From positions 1-64,000 of the forward strand of contig CACJAW010000002.1 of NCBI GenBank assembly GCA_902591495.1: a stretch of DNA of 64,000 bases, in the 5' to 3' direction. A program made the position numbers and the translations under genes. Origin of the DNA: an uncultured Pseudohongiella sp. (GTDB lineage Bacteria > Pseudomonadota > Gammaproteobacteria > Pseudomonadales > Pseudohongiellaceae). Below, in pieces: positions 37,783 through 47,472 of the stretch. The notes beneath the pieces are model-generated. The model did no database searches. It was not told the DNA's origin and saw only the letters and a program-made list of their open reading frames with translations. How positions within the stretch are numbered: position 1 is the stretch's first letter; each line of letters opens with the position of its first letter.

Positions 37783-38876
37783 AGTTTCATCAGCTCAAAC
37801 TTCTTTGTGCAGGCTTTCTCTGTTTAGGTGCACTCCAAAATTGCTCAGAGCGATCACCTTTTTTTCATGCCATTGAAGATCCCATTAGACTATCAGACTG
37901 GGATCTGTTTACACTTGACTCTACAAGTCTAACCCCGGCGGACAGCAGTCTGGTTTTTGCGCCTAATAATCCTCTATTTTCAGATTATGCACACAAGCTC
38001 AGGACTATGTGGATTCCAAGTGGCACAAAGATCGATTTGATGGACGAACAACTCATCTATCCCGTGGGAACAATTCTAAGCAAAACTTTTTATTACCCGA
38101 CCGACTCACAAGGAAACTTTGTGCAAGTGGATGATAGAAATTTAGCTTCTTTAGATTTGACAAAGAACAGTTTAGTCGAAACACGTTTGTTGGTGAAAAG
38201 AGATATAGGCTGGGAGGCGCTGCCCTATGTATGGAACGAGAACCAAACAGAAGCCTTCCTAAGAGTCGCCGGATCCAGCAAAGCGGTTGCCCTTTCTGAT
38301 GAGGAAAAACATACAGAATTTACCTATTTTGTGCCCAACCAAAACCAATGCTCAGCATGTCACGTGACCGATCATCCTGATGGTGAAATGCATCCATTAG
38401 GAGCAGTTTCGAACCAACTATCCGCAAAGATTAGCAACAGTATCTACGAAAGCCAACTAGAAACACTGGTCTCCAAAGGTTGGCTAGATTCAATCCCTGT
38501 GACAGAACCTAACTATTCCTGGAAAGATGCGGACATCAGCGTTGAGCAACGGGCGGCAGCCTATCTCAACATGCACTGTGGTCATTGCCACAACAAAAAT
38601 GGTGCCGCAGATACCTCAGCACTATTACTAGATGGTTCCCACGATTTAATGATTAACATTGGCGTGTGCAAGACCCCGGTTGCCGCAGGCGGGGGGGCTG
38701 GAAATAAGAAATACAGCATAGTCCCTGGGTCACCGGAAGAGTCAATCCTGATGTATCGTATGCTATCTGATCAACCCGATGAAATGATGCCTGAATTAGG
38801 ACGTTCCCTTGTTCACCAAGGAGGAATTGAGATAATTCGAGAATGGATCTCTAAAATGCCTGGTTCATGCCCATAA
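37779..38876 (+). CDS. SO2930-family dihaem c-type cytochrome
   Basis: The 365-aa protein is a predicted lipoprotein (LGALQNC, Cys22). It opens with the family-typical LSDWDLF and NPLFSDYAHKLRTMWIPSGTKI. Two haem-binding sites are visible: CSACH (191-195) and CGHCH (267-271). RSLVHQGGIEIIREWI is near the C-terminus. The family is named after a Shewanella protein and remains functionally undefined; a role in periplasmic electron transfer with the preceding beta-helix protein is inference. It starts inside the stop of that gene. Confidence 0.92.
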   Translation: MKFHQLKLLCAGFLCLGALQNCSERSPFFHAIEDPIRLSDWDLFTLDSTSLTPADSSLVFAPNNPLFSDYAHKLRTMWIPSGTKIDLMDEQLIYPVGTILSKTFYYPTDSQGNFVQVDDRNLASLDLTKNSLVETRLLVKRDIGWEALPYVWNENQTEAFLRVAGSSKAVALSDEEKHTEFTYFVPNQNQCSACHVTDHPDGEMHPLGAVSNQLSAKISNSIYESQLETLVSKGWLDSIPVTEPNYSWKDADISVEQRAAAYLNMHCGHCHNKNGAADTSALLLDGSHDLMINIGVCKTPVAAGGGAGNKKYSIVPGSPEESILMYRMLSDQPDEMMPELGRSLVHQGGIEIIREWISKMPGSCP

Positions 38877-38930
38877 GGAGAATAGAACTTCTACTAAACC
38901 CAATGTAGACTGTACTGAACGATAAATAAG

Positions 38931-39932
38931 GTGCAGCCGTTGTTCCGCCTAACTTTTTTAACTCTCATCTGCCTATTGCTAGCCTGTTGTAATGAGCAGG
39001 CAGATTCGCAGCGCACTTACGTCTTATCTACTGGCACAACGGGAGGCACCTTCTATCCCGTCGGAGTTGCGCTATCAACCCTGGTTTCAGCATCACAGGA
39101 TATTGATTTTTCATTAACAGCAATAAGCTCAGCCGGGTCAATGGAAAACATAAAACTCTTGCGTGATGATCAGGCTCAATTCGCCCTGATATTGGGCATC
39201 TTTGGTGCCTGGGCTTATGGCGGATCCGGACCAATAGTCAATCCTCAGGAAAATTTAAGGTCAGTAAGTGCAATGTGGCCGAACGTTGAGCATTTTGTTT
39301 TAAAGTCAGATCTCACGACAACCGGCACGATACAGGACCTTAAAAATCTTAACGGTGAGCGCTACTCAATCGGCATGCGCAACTCTGGGGCTGAGTTCAC
39401 AGGCTTCTATATTTTCGACGCTTTGGACATTAACTGGTCGGAAGAGCTATCCGTTGCTTACATGGGATATGGTCCCTCTGCTAACGCGTTGCAAGATGGC
39501 AATATCGTGGGCATGAACGTTCCGGCTGGCCCTCCTGTCACTGCCATTACAAGAGCCTACGCCCTTCTAGGGGAGGAGATGACAATACTTGACTTCACCG
39601 AAGAGGAAATCAAGAGTTTAAACTATGAATTCCCGCTCTGGGAATCATACGAACTTGAACCGGGAACCTATCCGACTCAAGTAGAGACAATAAACACGGT
39701 AGCAAGCCCAAACATACTCATCGTAAGAGAGGATGTTCCGGAGAAAATTGTATACGATATGACCAAAATGCTTTGGGAGAATTTGGCTACTCTACAAGAA
39801 ATACACAGTGCCACTGACTCCATGTCAATCGACAGCGCCTTGGCAGGGGTAACAGTCCCTCTCCACCCTGGCGCATATCGTTACTATGTAGAGCAGGGAG
39901 TTAATATTCCTGAACATTTGCAAACCAGATAA
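38931..39932 (+). CDS. Orphan TAXI-family solute-binding lipoprotein
   Basis: The 333-aa product starts with GTG and has a lipobox LLACC (Cys about 20). The TAXI fold is recognised from YVLSTGTTGGTFYPVGVALSTLV, NLNGERYSIGMRNSGAEFT and GYGPSANALQDGNIVGMNVPAGPP. No permease is adjacent; it follows the SO2930 cytochrome by 54 bp, probably in the same transcript. It may feed the fused permease at 27287-29281 or act as a sensor-type binding protein. It is clearly distinct from the 406-aa TAXI protein at 29292-30512. Confidence 0.88.
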   Translation: MQPLFRLTFLTLICLLLACCNEQADSQRTYVLSTGTTGGTFYPVGVALSTLVSASQDIDFSLTAISSAGSMENIKLLRDDQAQFALILGIFGAWAYGGSGPIVNPQENLRSVSAMWPNVEHFVLKSDLTTTGTIQDLKNLNGERYSIGMRNSGAEFTGFYIFDALDINWSEELSVAYMGYGPSANALQDGNIVGMNVPAGPPVTAITRAYALLGEEMTILDFTEEEIKSLNYEFPLWESYELEPGTYPTQVETINTVASPNILIVREDVPEKIVYDMTKMLWENLATLQEIHSATDSMSIDSALAGVTVPLHPGAYRYYVEQGVNIPEHLQTR

Positions 39933-40039
39933 TTCCTTAAAGCTAAGTTCTGTAGAGAATGGGGTCGTAAGGGAGTATGCTTTATTTTCCAAAGGTGTGT
40001 TTGTAATTTAAAAATAAATAAAAACTCAAGGGTGATCAT

Positions 40040-41281
40040 ATGCATCGTACATCAATGTCCAGGCGTCGTTTCCTGCAAACTACAAGCGCAGCTGCAGTTT
40101 GGCTGCCGACTTCGGTGAGAGGATACAGCGCAAATGAAGTACAAGCGCTCTTCGTCGACGGAGAAATGCAGCAAGATATTTCGAAGTGGGAACTCGACAC
40201 ACCAGCGCTATGTGTAGATTTGGATGCTCTTGAAGGAAATATCGCCAAGATGCAAAACACAACAGCCCTAAATGGAATCGCAAGCCGCCCTCATGCGAAA
40301 ACTCACAAGACGCCGGTTATTGCGCAAATGCAAATGGATACTGGATCTGTCGGTATATGCGTTGCCAAAGTAAGCGAAGCTGAAGCTATGTTTCAGAACG
40401 GCATCGAAAAAATATTACTGACAACGACTAACGTTACTGCAACTAAAATTCGACGAGCTATGAAACTTCGGGAAGTATGTGGTGACTTTATTCAGGCCAC
40501 CGATTCTCCCGACAACGCAAGATTATTATCGGAGGCGGCTATTTCCATGAATATCATTGCGGATGTAGTTGTTGATGTTGACCCAGGTGGTAATCGCACT
40601 GGAATTACCCCAGGGCAGCCAGCTTTACAACTTGCCCAATTAGTAGAACAGCTACCTGGATTAAGGCTTCGCGGCCTACTTTGCTATGACGGTGGATCAC
40701 AGCATGTTAAAGGTTTTGATCAAAGGCGATCACAAACTCTGAGCAGGCTCAACGCGGCATCTGAGACTTATGATTTATTCAACAGCAGCGGACTAACCAC
40801 AGAAATTTTCAGTGGCGGTGGGACTGGCACCTACAACATTGATCATGAAACCCGAGGACTCACAGATATTCAGGTTGGAAGCTATGTATTTATGGATGCC
40901 CAATACATCGATATTGGGGGTGAATCAAACAATGAGATTTATTCAGATTTCCAACCCGCATTAACAATTTTAACTACCGTTCTCAATGATCAATATGAAG
41001 GACGAGCCACTACAGATGCTGGAGCAAAGGCTTGCACCATAAATAGGCCATGGTCTCGAATCAAAGGCGAAACCGGTATTTCTTACAGTTCTGGTTCAGA
41101 TGAATTTGGAACTATACGTTATGAATCTGACGCATCTCGAACCTATAAAGTCGGAGACACAGTTGAATTAATCGTATCTCACTGTGATCCCGTCGTTAAT
41201 TTATACAATCAGATGTATGCCATACGAAATGATAAGGTCGAGGCCGTGTGGCAAATATCTGCCCGGGGAATGTCTGCCTAA
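40040..41281 (+). CDS. Tat-exported D-threonine aldolase / DSD1-like PLP enzyme
   Basis: The 413-aa product has a twin-arginine signal (MSRRRFLQTTSAAAVW). A fold-type III PLP barrel follows with LDTPALCVDLDALEGNI and the PLP-binding Lys in SRPHAKTHKTPV. The C-terminal metal site is SHCDPVVNLY. These mark the D-threonine aldolase / D-serine dehydratase (DSD1) group, which cleaves or dehydrates D-beta-hydroxy amino acids. Export of a PLP enzyme by Tat, folded with cofactor, is coherent. It appears monocistronic. The exact substrate is unknown. Confidence 0.88.
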   Translation: MHRTSMSRRRFLQTTSAAAVWLPTSVRGYSANEVQALFVDGEMQQDISKWELDTPALCVDLDALEGNIAKMQNTTALNGIASRPHAKTHKTPVIAQMQMDTGSVGICVAKVSEAEAMFQNGIEKILLTTTNVTATKIRRAMKLREVCGDFIQATDSPDNARLLSEAAISMNIIADVVVDVDPGGNRTGITPGQPALQLAQLVEQLPGLRLRGLLCYDGGSQHVKGFDQRRSQTLSRLNAASETYDLFNSSGLTTEIFSGGGTGTYNIDHETRGLTDIQVGSYVFMDAQYIDIGGESNNEIYSDFQPALTILTTVLNDQYEGRATTDAGAKACTINRPWSRIKGETGISYSSGSDEFGTIRYESDASRTYKVGDTVELIVSHCDPVVNLYNQMYAIRNDKVEAVWQISARGMSA

Positions 41282-41384
41282 GAATTTCATAACAAACTAT
41301 AAGTAGAGGAAATATTGAAAAATATTTTATGCGTTATGACTTCAAAGTTATTGCGTAAGAATAAATAAGCTAAAGGACACTATT

Positions 41385-42953
41385 TTGATTTTCGAAAACA
41401 ACGACCCAAAGGTAGCAGTACCCCATAAAGATTTAACTTCAGTTGTATTACAAAGAGCTAATGAACTTGGAGAAAAACCTGCCCTGATAGATGGAGTATC
41501 AGGCCGCACTCTTTCTTATACAGAATTAAAAAAGCAAATCAATCACCTAGCTGCCGGACTCCATCAAAGAGGATTCAAGAAAGGCGACGTTTGTGCAGTT
41601 TTCTGCCCAAATATGCCCGAATACGCAACTATATTTCTCGGAGTAGCATCAATAGGTGGAATAAATACTACCGTTAATTCTTTATACTCTATTAATGATC
41701 TAGTCCATCAATTCAACGATTCAAACGCCAAGTTTTTGATAACCATTCCAGATTTTATGGATAGAGCACTCCCAGCGGCAAAAAAATGTGGTATTGAGGA
41801 AATTTTTGTTCTTGGCGAAGCGGAAGGCGCGACACCATTTATTGAACTCCTGAGTAACGACGGCAACCCTCCCGAGGTTGCTATAGATCCAAAGAATGAT
41901 TTAGTAGCACTCCCATACTCTAGTGGTACGACCGGATTATCCAAAGGGGTCATGCTAACGCATGAGAATCTCGTATCTGATATGGTTCTGACAACTTCAA
42001 TAAATACCCTAACCGACGATGACGTGTTGATTGGTGTGCTTCCTTTTTTCCATATCTATGGGATGGTCTTAATTCTCAACTTGGCGATCTTCAAGGGGGT
42101 TAGCCTTGTTACCATGCCACGATTTGATCTAGAACAATTCTTGCAAATCGTTGAAAAATACAAAATAACATGCCTAAATCTTGTGCCTCCTCTTGTGTTG
42201 GCTTTATCCAAGCATCCTCTTGTTGAAAAATATGACGTTTCCAGCATTCGATTAATAAGTTCCGGGGCGGCTCCCTTAGGCCAAGAGCTAGAGCAGGCCT
42301 GCGCAAACCGACTGGGTTGTGAAATTTACCAAGGTTATGGGCTGACAGAGGTTGCGGGTGCATCACACATAAACACGATACCAGTTCCCACCGATAAGGT
42401 AGGTGCTGTGGGTCGTGTGGTGCCAAATACCTATTCAAAAATCATAGACACCGAATCGGGAAAAGAACTCGGCTTTAATGAACGAGGTGAAGTTCTTATA
42501 AAGGGACCTCACGTAATGAAGGGTTATTTAAATAACGAAGAGGCTACAAATCACTGTATTGACAAGGATGGGTGGTTTCACACTGGCGATATCGGCTATG
42601 CGGACGAGGATGGTTACTTCTTCATTGTTGACCGCGTAAAAGAACTCATAAAGTATAAAGCCTATCAAGTCGCACCTGCTGAACTCGAGGCTATTCTTGT
42701 AGGCCATGAGGCGATCGTGGATGCAGCCGTCATCCCAAGCCCCGACGAAGAAGCTGGCGAAATCCCTAAAGGTTTCGTCGTCCTAAATCAGGACATGGAT
42801 CCCCAAGAAATAATGGATTTTGTAGCAGAGCAGGTTGCTCCTCATAAAAAGATAAGAAAAATTGAAATAGTTGACGAAATTCCAAAATCTGCTTCCGGAA
42901 AAATACTCAGGCGTGTACTCGTCGAACAGGAAAGATCGAAAATTGGTCAATGA
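41385..42953 (+). CDS. AMP-forming CoA ligase (4-coumarate-CoA ligase-like)
   Basis: The 522-aa ANL enzyme has the P-loop PYSSGTTGLSKGVML, YQGYGLTEVAG, the hinge region VDRVKELIKYKAYQVAPAELEAIL and the catalytic Lys in PKSASGKILRR. The KELIKYKAYQVAP pattern is that of 4-coumarate-CoA ligase and firefly-luciferase-like ligases rather than long-chain acyl-CoA synthetases. It reads from TTG 41385 with AAAGGA 8 bp upstream, which is well placed. Aromatic acid activation would fit the tannase-family esterase further on; that link is inference. Confidence 0.92.
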   Translation: MIFENNDPKVAVPHKDLTSVVLQRANELGEKPALIDGVSGRTLSYTELKKQINHLAAGLHQRGFKKGDVCAVFCPNMPEYATIFLGVASIGGINTTVNSLYSINDLVHQFNDSNAKFLITIPDFMDRALPAAKKCGIEEIFVLGEAEGATPFIELLSNDGNPPEVAIDPKNDLVALPYSSGTTGLSKGVMLTHENLVSDMVLTTSINTLTDDDVLIGVLPFFHIYGMVLILNLAIFKGVSLVTMPRFDLEQFLQIVEKYKITCLNLVPPLVLALSKHPLVEKYDVSSIRLISSGAAPLGQELEQACANRLGCEIYQGYGLTEVAGASHINTIPVPTDKVGAVGRVVPNTYSKIIDTESGKELGFNERGEVLIKGPHVMKGYLNNEEATNHCIDKDGWFHTGDIGYADEDGYFFIVDRVKELIKYKAYQVAPAELEAILVGHEAIVDAAVIPSPDEEAGEIPKGFVVLNQDMDPQEIMDFVAEQVAPHKKIRKIEIVDEIPKSASGKILRRVLVEQERSKIGQ

Positions 42954-43006
42954 ATGTTTAAGTTTCAGTCACATCAAAAAGTGATGCAAGAACTGTTGCA
43001 GTTGTA

Positions 43007-44332
43007 ATGCAAAACGAAAATAAAGTAGGTTTCATTTCTCTGGGATGTCCAAAGGCGCTGGTGGATTCTGAGCGTATATTAACCCAGCTTCAGCGGGATG
43101 GTTACGCAATAACGCCGAGCTATGATGACGCAAACATAGTGGTAGTAAATACTTGTGGTTTCATAGATAGCGCAAAAGATGAGTCTTTATCCGCTATTGA
43201 AGAGGCACTTGAAAAGAATGGTAAGGTCATTGTCACAGGATGCCTCGGGGCTCAAAGCGACCTAATTACTGAAAAACACCCTAAGGTGCTGGCAGTAACA
43301 GGTCCTCATGCTTATGAACATGTTGTCGGACAAGTTCGTGAACATCTGCCACTCTCAAAATTAGAGCATAACCCCTTCATAGACCTGCTGCCCGCTCAAG
43401 GGGTCAAACTCACGCCTAAGCATTACTCATACCTAAAAATTTCTGAGGGTTGCAACCATAAGTGCAGTTTCTGCATTATTCCTTCTATGCGCGGCAAACT
43501 TGTCAGTAGACCTATCGCGGATATATTGGATGAAGCTCAGAGACTAGTAACCTCCGGCACAAAAGAATTACTTGTGATCTCGCAAGATACGAGTGCATAC
43601 GGCGTTGATCAAAAATACTCAACAGGCTTTTGGCAAGGTCTCCCAGTTAAAACGAACATGAAGGGACTTTGCGAAGCACTAGCAGAATTTAACGTATGGA
43701 TAAGATTACACTATGTCTATCCATATCCCCATGTCGATGAGATCATTCCACTCATGGCAGAGGGAAAAGTATTGCCCTACCTAGACATACCTTTTCAACA
43801 CGCAAGCCCAAAAATACTCAAAGCCATGCGTCGTCCTGCTGCAACAGAAAACACATTACAGCGACTCTTACGCTGGAAAAAATTAGTCCCGGATATCACT
43901 GTTAGAAGTACTTTTATAGTCGGCTTTCCCGGAGAAACTGAGGAAGATTTTGAAGAACTTCTCAGTTTTTTAAATAATGCCCAACTAGATCGTGTTGGCT
44001 GTTTCAAATATTCGGCGGTTGACGGCGCTGATGCTAATAAGTTGGACACCCCATTATCAGAAGAAGTAAAACAAGAGCGTTGGGAAAGGTTTATGGAGCT
44101 ACAACAAAGCATAAGTAAAAAAAAGCTGGCGGCAAAAATTGGAACCGAGATTGAAGCTATCGTGGACAGGGCTGATACAGAAAGTATTGTGGCACGATCA
44201 ACGGGTGATGCACCGGAAATTGATGGTCTGGTTTATGTAGAGTCATCAAGAAATCATAAACCTGGTGATCTAATCACCGTTAAAATCGTAGCATCTGATG
44301 AATATGACTTATACGGAATAGCCGCTGACTAA
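43007..44332 (+). CDS. rimO: Ribosomal protein uS12 methylthiotransferase
   Basis: RimO is 441 aa, the same length as in E. coli. It adds a methylthio group to Asp88 of ribosomal protein S12 using two [4Fe-4S] clusters. N-terminal UPF0004 cysteines are Cys14, Cys50 and Cys79; the radical-SAM cluster is Cys149, Cys153 and Cys156 in GCNHKCSFC. The TRAM domain closes the protein ([24 protein letters not shown]). The gene stands alone, and the following epimerase gene is 69 bp downstream. Confidence 0.97.
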   Translation: MQNENKVGFISLGCPKALVDSERILTQLQRDGYAITPSYDDANIVVVNTCGFIDSAKDESLSAIEEALEKNGKVIVTGCLGAQSDLITEKHPKVLAVTGPHAYEHVVGQVREHLPLSKLEHNPFIDLLPAQGVKLTPKHYSYLKISEGCNHKCSFCIIPSMRGKLVSRPIADILDEAQRLVTSGTKELLVISQDTSAYGVDQKYSTGFWQGLPVKTNMKGLCEALAEFNVWIRLHYVYPYPHVDEIIPLMAEGKVLPYLDIPFQHASPKILKAMRRPAATENTLQRLLRWKKLVPDITVRSTFIVGFPGETEEDFEELLSFLNNAQLDRVGCFKYSAVDGADANKLDTPLSEEVKQERWERFMELQQSISKKKLAAKIGTEIEAIVDRADTESIVARSTGDAPEIDGLVYVESSRNHKPGDLITVKIVASDEYDLYGIAAD

Positions 44333-44401
44333 CTCTGTCGAGTTTTGTCTGAACCTTTTTCCCCGCGAGTTCACTTAACTCATGCGTAATCAGGATTTTG
44401 A

Positions 44402-45292
44402 ATGAACATATTATTAACAGGTGCTTCGGGCTTGATTGGGAGAGCTATCAACTCTGAGCTAACGAAACAAGGTAACACTGTCTACCCGCTAGTTAGAAAT
44501 AGACGCGAGGGCCCTTTTTTTTACATGCAAGAGACTGACGAAATTTTTTTTGATCAATCGATTCACTTGGGCGCAGTCATTAATCTAGCGGGAGTAAACA
44601 TCTCAGAGCGTAGGTGGAACCCTAAAGTGAAGGAACAAATAGTTCAAAGCAGAGTACGAACTACCGAGATCCTTTCGGATGCAATCGCTAATCTAAAGGA
44701 AAAACCAGACGTCTATTTATCAGCCTCTGCAATCGGCTATTACGGCACCAACTCAAGTTCAATTCTTTCAGAATCCAGCCCGGCCGGAAAAGATTTTCTT
44801 GCCCAACTGGCGGTGGACTGGGAAAGAGCCACTAGGCCGGCTCAAGCTGCAGAAATACGAACATGCCTTCTTAGATTTGGCCTTGTTTTAAGTCCCGCTG
44901 GTGGCATGATCAAAAATCTGCTCTTACCATTCCGCCTCGCTTGCGTCGGACCCATTGGAAGCGGCCATCAAATGTTGAGCTGGATTAGCTTGCCGGATAC
45001 TGTAAGTATCATGACTGAATTAATAACGGATAAAAGATTTAGTGGAGCAATTAATCTGGTATCTGGACATCCCGCAAGCAGTCTAGGGTTTGCAAAAGCT
45101 CTAAGTGACTCAATCAAGCGTCCTGCTCTACCAAAAATTCCAGCGGGCATTGTAAGGATGATGTTTGGGGAGGTGGCTGACGCTGCGTTACTAGTAGGCG
45201 CAAGTGTAACTTCCGAAAGAATCTCTGAGCTAGACATTAACTTGCAACATACAGATTTAAATCAGTGCCTTGGTGACATCATTAGAACTTAA
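44402..45292 (+). CDS. TIGR01777-family NAD(P)-binding epimerase-like protein (YfcH-like)
   Basis: The 296-aa extended-SDR protein begins MNILLTGASGLIGRAINSEL with the GxxGxxG motif. Family marks follow: VINLAGVNISERRWNPKVKEQI, SASAIGYYG and a DUF1731-like C-terminus (PKIPAGIVRMMFGEVADAALLVGASV). E. coli YfcH is the type member and its function is unknown. The YYG motif lacks the usual YxxxK context, as in the family. The convergent DUF1761 gene ends 5 bp downstream. Confidence 0.9.
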   Translation: MNILLTGASGLIGRAINSELTKQGNTVYPLVRNRREGPFFYMQETDEIFFDQSIHLGAVINLAGVNISERRWNPKVKEQIVQSRVRTTEILSDAIANLKEKPDVYLSASAIGYYGTNSSSILSESSPAGKDFLAQLAVDWERATRPAQAAEIRTCLLRFGLVLSPAGGMIKNLLLPFRLACVGPIGSGHQMLSWISLPDTVSIMTELITDKRFSGAINLVSGHPASSLGFAKALSDSIKRPALPKIPAGIVRMMFGEVADAALLVGASVTSERISELDINLQHTDLNQCLGDIIRT

Positions 45293-45297
45293 AAGCA

Positions 45298-45684
45298 TCA
45301 GAGGAGAAAATTGCAAGCTGTCATTATTAAGGAAATAGCGAATACGAAAGTTGCTTCAACTAGGGAGGAGTAATTACTATTGTCCGACATTAAGTTCGCC
45401 GTTAGTACGAAGAAGAAAATTGTGAGGCTTATCAGAAAAATAAAGGCAATCGAATCATTTGCCACAGCCAAACTAATGATCCAGGCGAGAAGGAGAGTGG
45501 AGAAGAACTGACAAACCAGAGCGCTCATTGAAAAACCTCCTTGCGCCCCATCCTTCAACCCTAATCCAGCTGCCCATTTACCTCCAAAGGCCGTTGGAGA
45601 ATACCAGAACGAGGCGAACAGATAGCTTACAATAGTACTCAAACCTACAGCCAACCAATTGACGTTCGTAACAAGCGCTTCCAC
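45298..45684 (-). CDS. DUF1761 membrane protein
   Basis: The 128-aa integral membrane protein has four hydrophobic segments. The DUF1761 signature appears as NWLAVGLSTIVSYLFASFWYSPTAFGGKWAAGLG near the N-terminus. A second cluster is FSTLLLAWIISLAVANDSIAFIF. Function is unknown for the family. It is isolated on the minus strand between two plus-strand genes, 5 bp from the epimerase stop. Confidence 0.85.
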   Translation of the reverse strand: MEALVTNVNWLAVGLSTIVSYLFASFWYSPTAFGGKWAAGLGLKDGAQGGFSMSALVCQFFSTLLLAWIISLAVANDSIAFIFLISLTIFFFVLTANLMSDNSNYSSLVEATFVFAISLIMTACNFLL

Positions 45685-45848
45685 TGGTTTACTCCTCTAT
45701 AAACTTTATTCAATAGAGTTAAACGGCTTCAACCCAATTCTCTTAACAGTCGACCAGTAAAATTTATACGCTAATCTGCCTGCCGGTGTGGTATACAACA
45801 TCAAAAAATCGTAATCTAACTGGCCATATCGATAGCTTGAGGTGTGAA

Positions 45849-47447
45849 ATGACTAACCGTATGATTTTTTTGGCGTTCCTATTCGTTCTCATAATGCCCT
45901 TTAGGTTCGGCTTAGCACAAAGCAATGACTTAGATAGCTTAAAGGCTGAGGCTGTTTCCTCCATAGATTCACTGGCAAAACTCAATCAAGAGATCATTGA
46001 TAGTTTATTTTCTTTCGCTGAACTCGGCTTCCAAGAATTTGAAACACAGCGTTACTTAACAGAAATCCTCGAACAAAACGATTTTGAAGTTGAGCTTGGA
46101 ATTGCCGGCATACCTTCCGCTTGGTGGGCAAGCTGGGGAAGCGGAGAGCCAGTGATTGCGTTAGGCTCTGATGTGGATGGAATCCCTCGAGCCTCACAGA
46201 TGCCAGGGGTTGCTTTCCGTCAGCCAATGATAGAGGGAGCACCAGGTCACGGTGAGGGGCACAACTCAGGCCAGGCGGTTAACATCGTTGCTGCATTAGC
46301 GGTTAAAGAAATAATGGAGAGCAAGGGACTACCAGGAACAATAGTGATCTGGCCTGGAATAGCTGAGGAATTATTAGGGACTAAAGCTTGGTATGCCAGA
46401 GACGGACTTTTTGAGGGAGTAGATGCGGTTTTATTCACCCACGTATCTAACAATCTCTCAGTCAGTTGGGGACGAGCGCGAGGTACCGGCTTGGTATCCG
46501 TTGAGTATCTCTTTGACGGAGTCGCCGCACATGGCGCTGGCGACCCCTGGAAAGGACGAAGCGCTCTCGATGCGGTCGAACTAATGAACATTGCTTGGAA
46601 TTATCGGCGAGAACATCTTCACCCACTTCAGCGTTCCCACTATGTAATTAGTAATGGTGGCGATCAGCCAAATGTTGTTCCTTCCTCGGCGAGTGTTTGG
46701 TACTTCATCCGTGAAGTTAGTGCCGATGGGATACGTAATAACTTCTCAACACTGCACCAAATCGCCGAGGGCGCATCATTGATGACTGACACCTCAATGT
46801 CCAGAAAAATTGTTGGCGCCGCTTACCCGCGGCATTTCAATAGACCAATTGCTCTGGCGATGGATGAGAATATAAAGAAAATCGGACTCCCCTCTTGGTC
46901 TGAGAACGATCAACAATTTGCTAAAGCACTGCAAACGCTCATGGGAGCAGAAGAACCAGAAGGACTCGCAACCGAATTGGCCGGCATAACACCGGACCTC
47001 GAACAACCAATATCCGGCGGATCAGATGATATTGGAGACATTTCTTGGAATGTGCCAACTGTAACTCTAAGATACCCTTCAAACGTTCGCGGATTACAAG
47101 GACATCACTGGTCAAGTGCGATGGCTATGGCAACCCCTATTGCACACAAGGGGGCCATCGCTGGTGCAAAGGTAATCGCATCAACTATGCTGGACCTGAT
47201 ATCAAACGATACCCTTGTCGAAGAGGCACAAAACTATTTTGACGACGTTCAAACGGCTGAGGAACAATACCGCCCTTTTATAGGCCCCAATGACCCACCT
47301 GCGATTGATAAAAATCAGGATATCATGGCTAAATTCAAACCAATGTTGGAAGAGCTTTATTACGACCCTGAACGGTTTGAAACATACTTAGACCAACTAG
47401 GAATCGACTATCCACAGCTTACTCCAACAGAAATTCGACGTAACTAG
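45849..47447 (+). CDS. Exported M20-family amidohydrolase (AbgB-like)
   Basis: The 532-aa product has a signal peptide (MTNRMIFLAFLFVLIMPFRFGLAQS). The M20D-type core shows ALGSDVDGIPRASQ, the metal/catalytic Gly-His-Asn stretch HGEGHNSGQAVNIVAA, the EE pair in GIAEELLGTKAW and AAHGAGDPWKGRSALDAV in the lid domain. It resembles aminobenzoyl-glutamate hydrolase-type amidohydrolases and would cleave N-acyl or amide-linked amino acids. I chose ATG 45849, since GAGGTG sits 5 bp upstream; the longer frame at 45786 would spoil the signal. It is probably in one unit with 47473-49001. Confidence 0.9.
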   Translation: MTNRMIFLAFLFVLIMPFRFGLAQSNDLDSLKAEAVSSIDSLAKLNQEIIDSLFSFAELGFQEFETQRYLTEILEQNDFEVELGIAGIPSAWWASWGSGEPVIALGSDVDGIPRASQMPGVAFRQPMIEGAPGHGEGHNSGQAVNIVAALAVKEIMESKGLPGTIVIWPGIAEELLGTKAWYARDGLFEGVDAVLFTHVSNNLSVSWGRARGTGLVSVEYLFDGVAAHGAGDPWKGRSALDAVELMNIAWNYRREHLHPLQRSHYVISNGGDQPNVVPSSASVWYFIREVSADGIRNNFSTLHQIAEGASLMTDTSMSRKIVGAAYPRHFNRPIALAMDENIKKIGLPSWSENDQQFAKALQTLMGAEEPEGLATELAGITPDLEQPISGGSDDIGDISWNVPTVTLRYPSNVRGLQGHHWSSAMAMATPIAHKGAIAGAKVIASTMLDLISNDTLVEEAQNYFDDVQTAEEQYRPFIGPNDPPAIDKNQDIMAKFKPMLEELYYDPERFETYLDQLGIDYPQLTPTEIRRN

Positions 47448-47472
47448 TAGATAAATTGCTGAGTGCTCTAAT

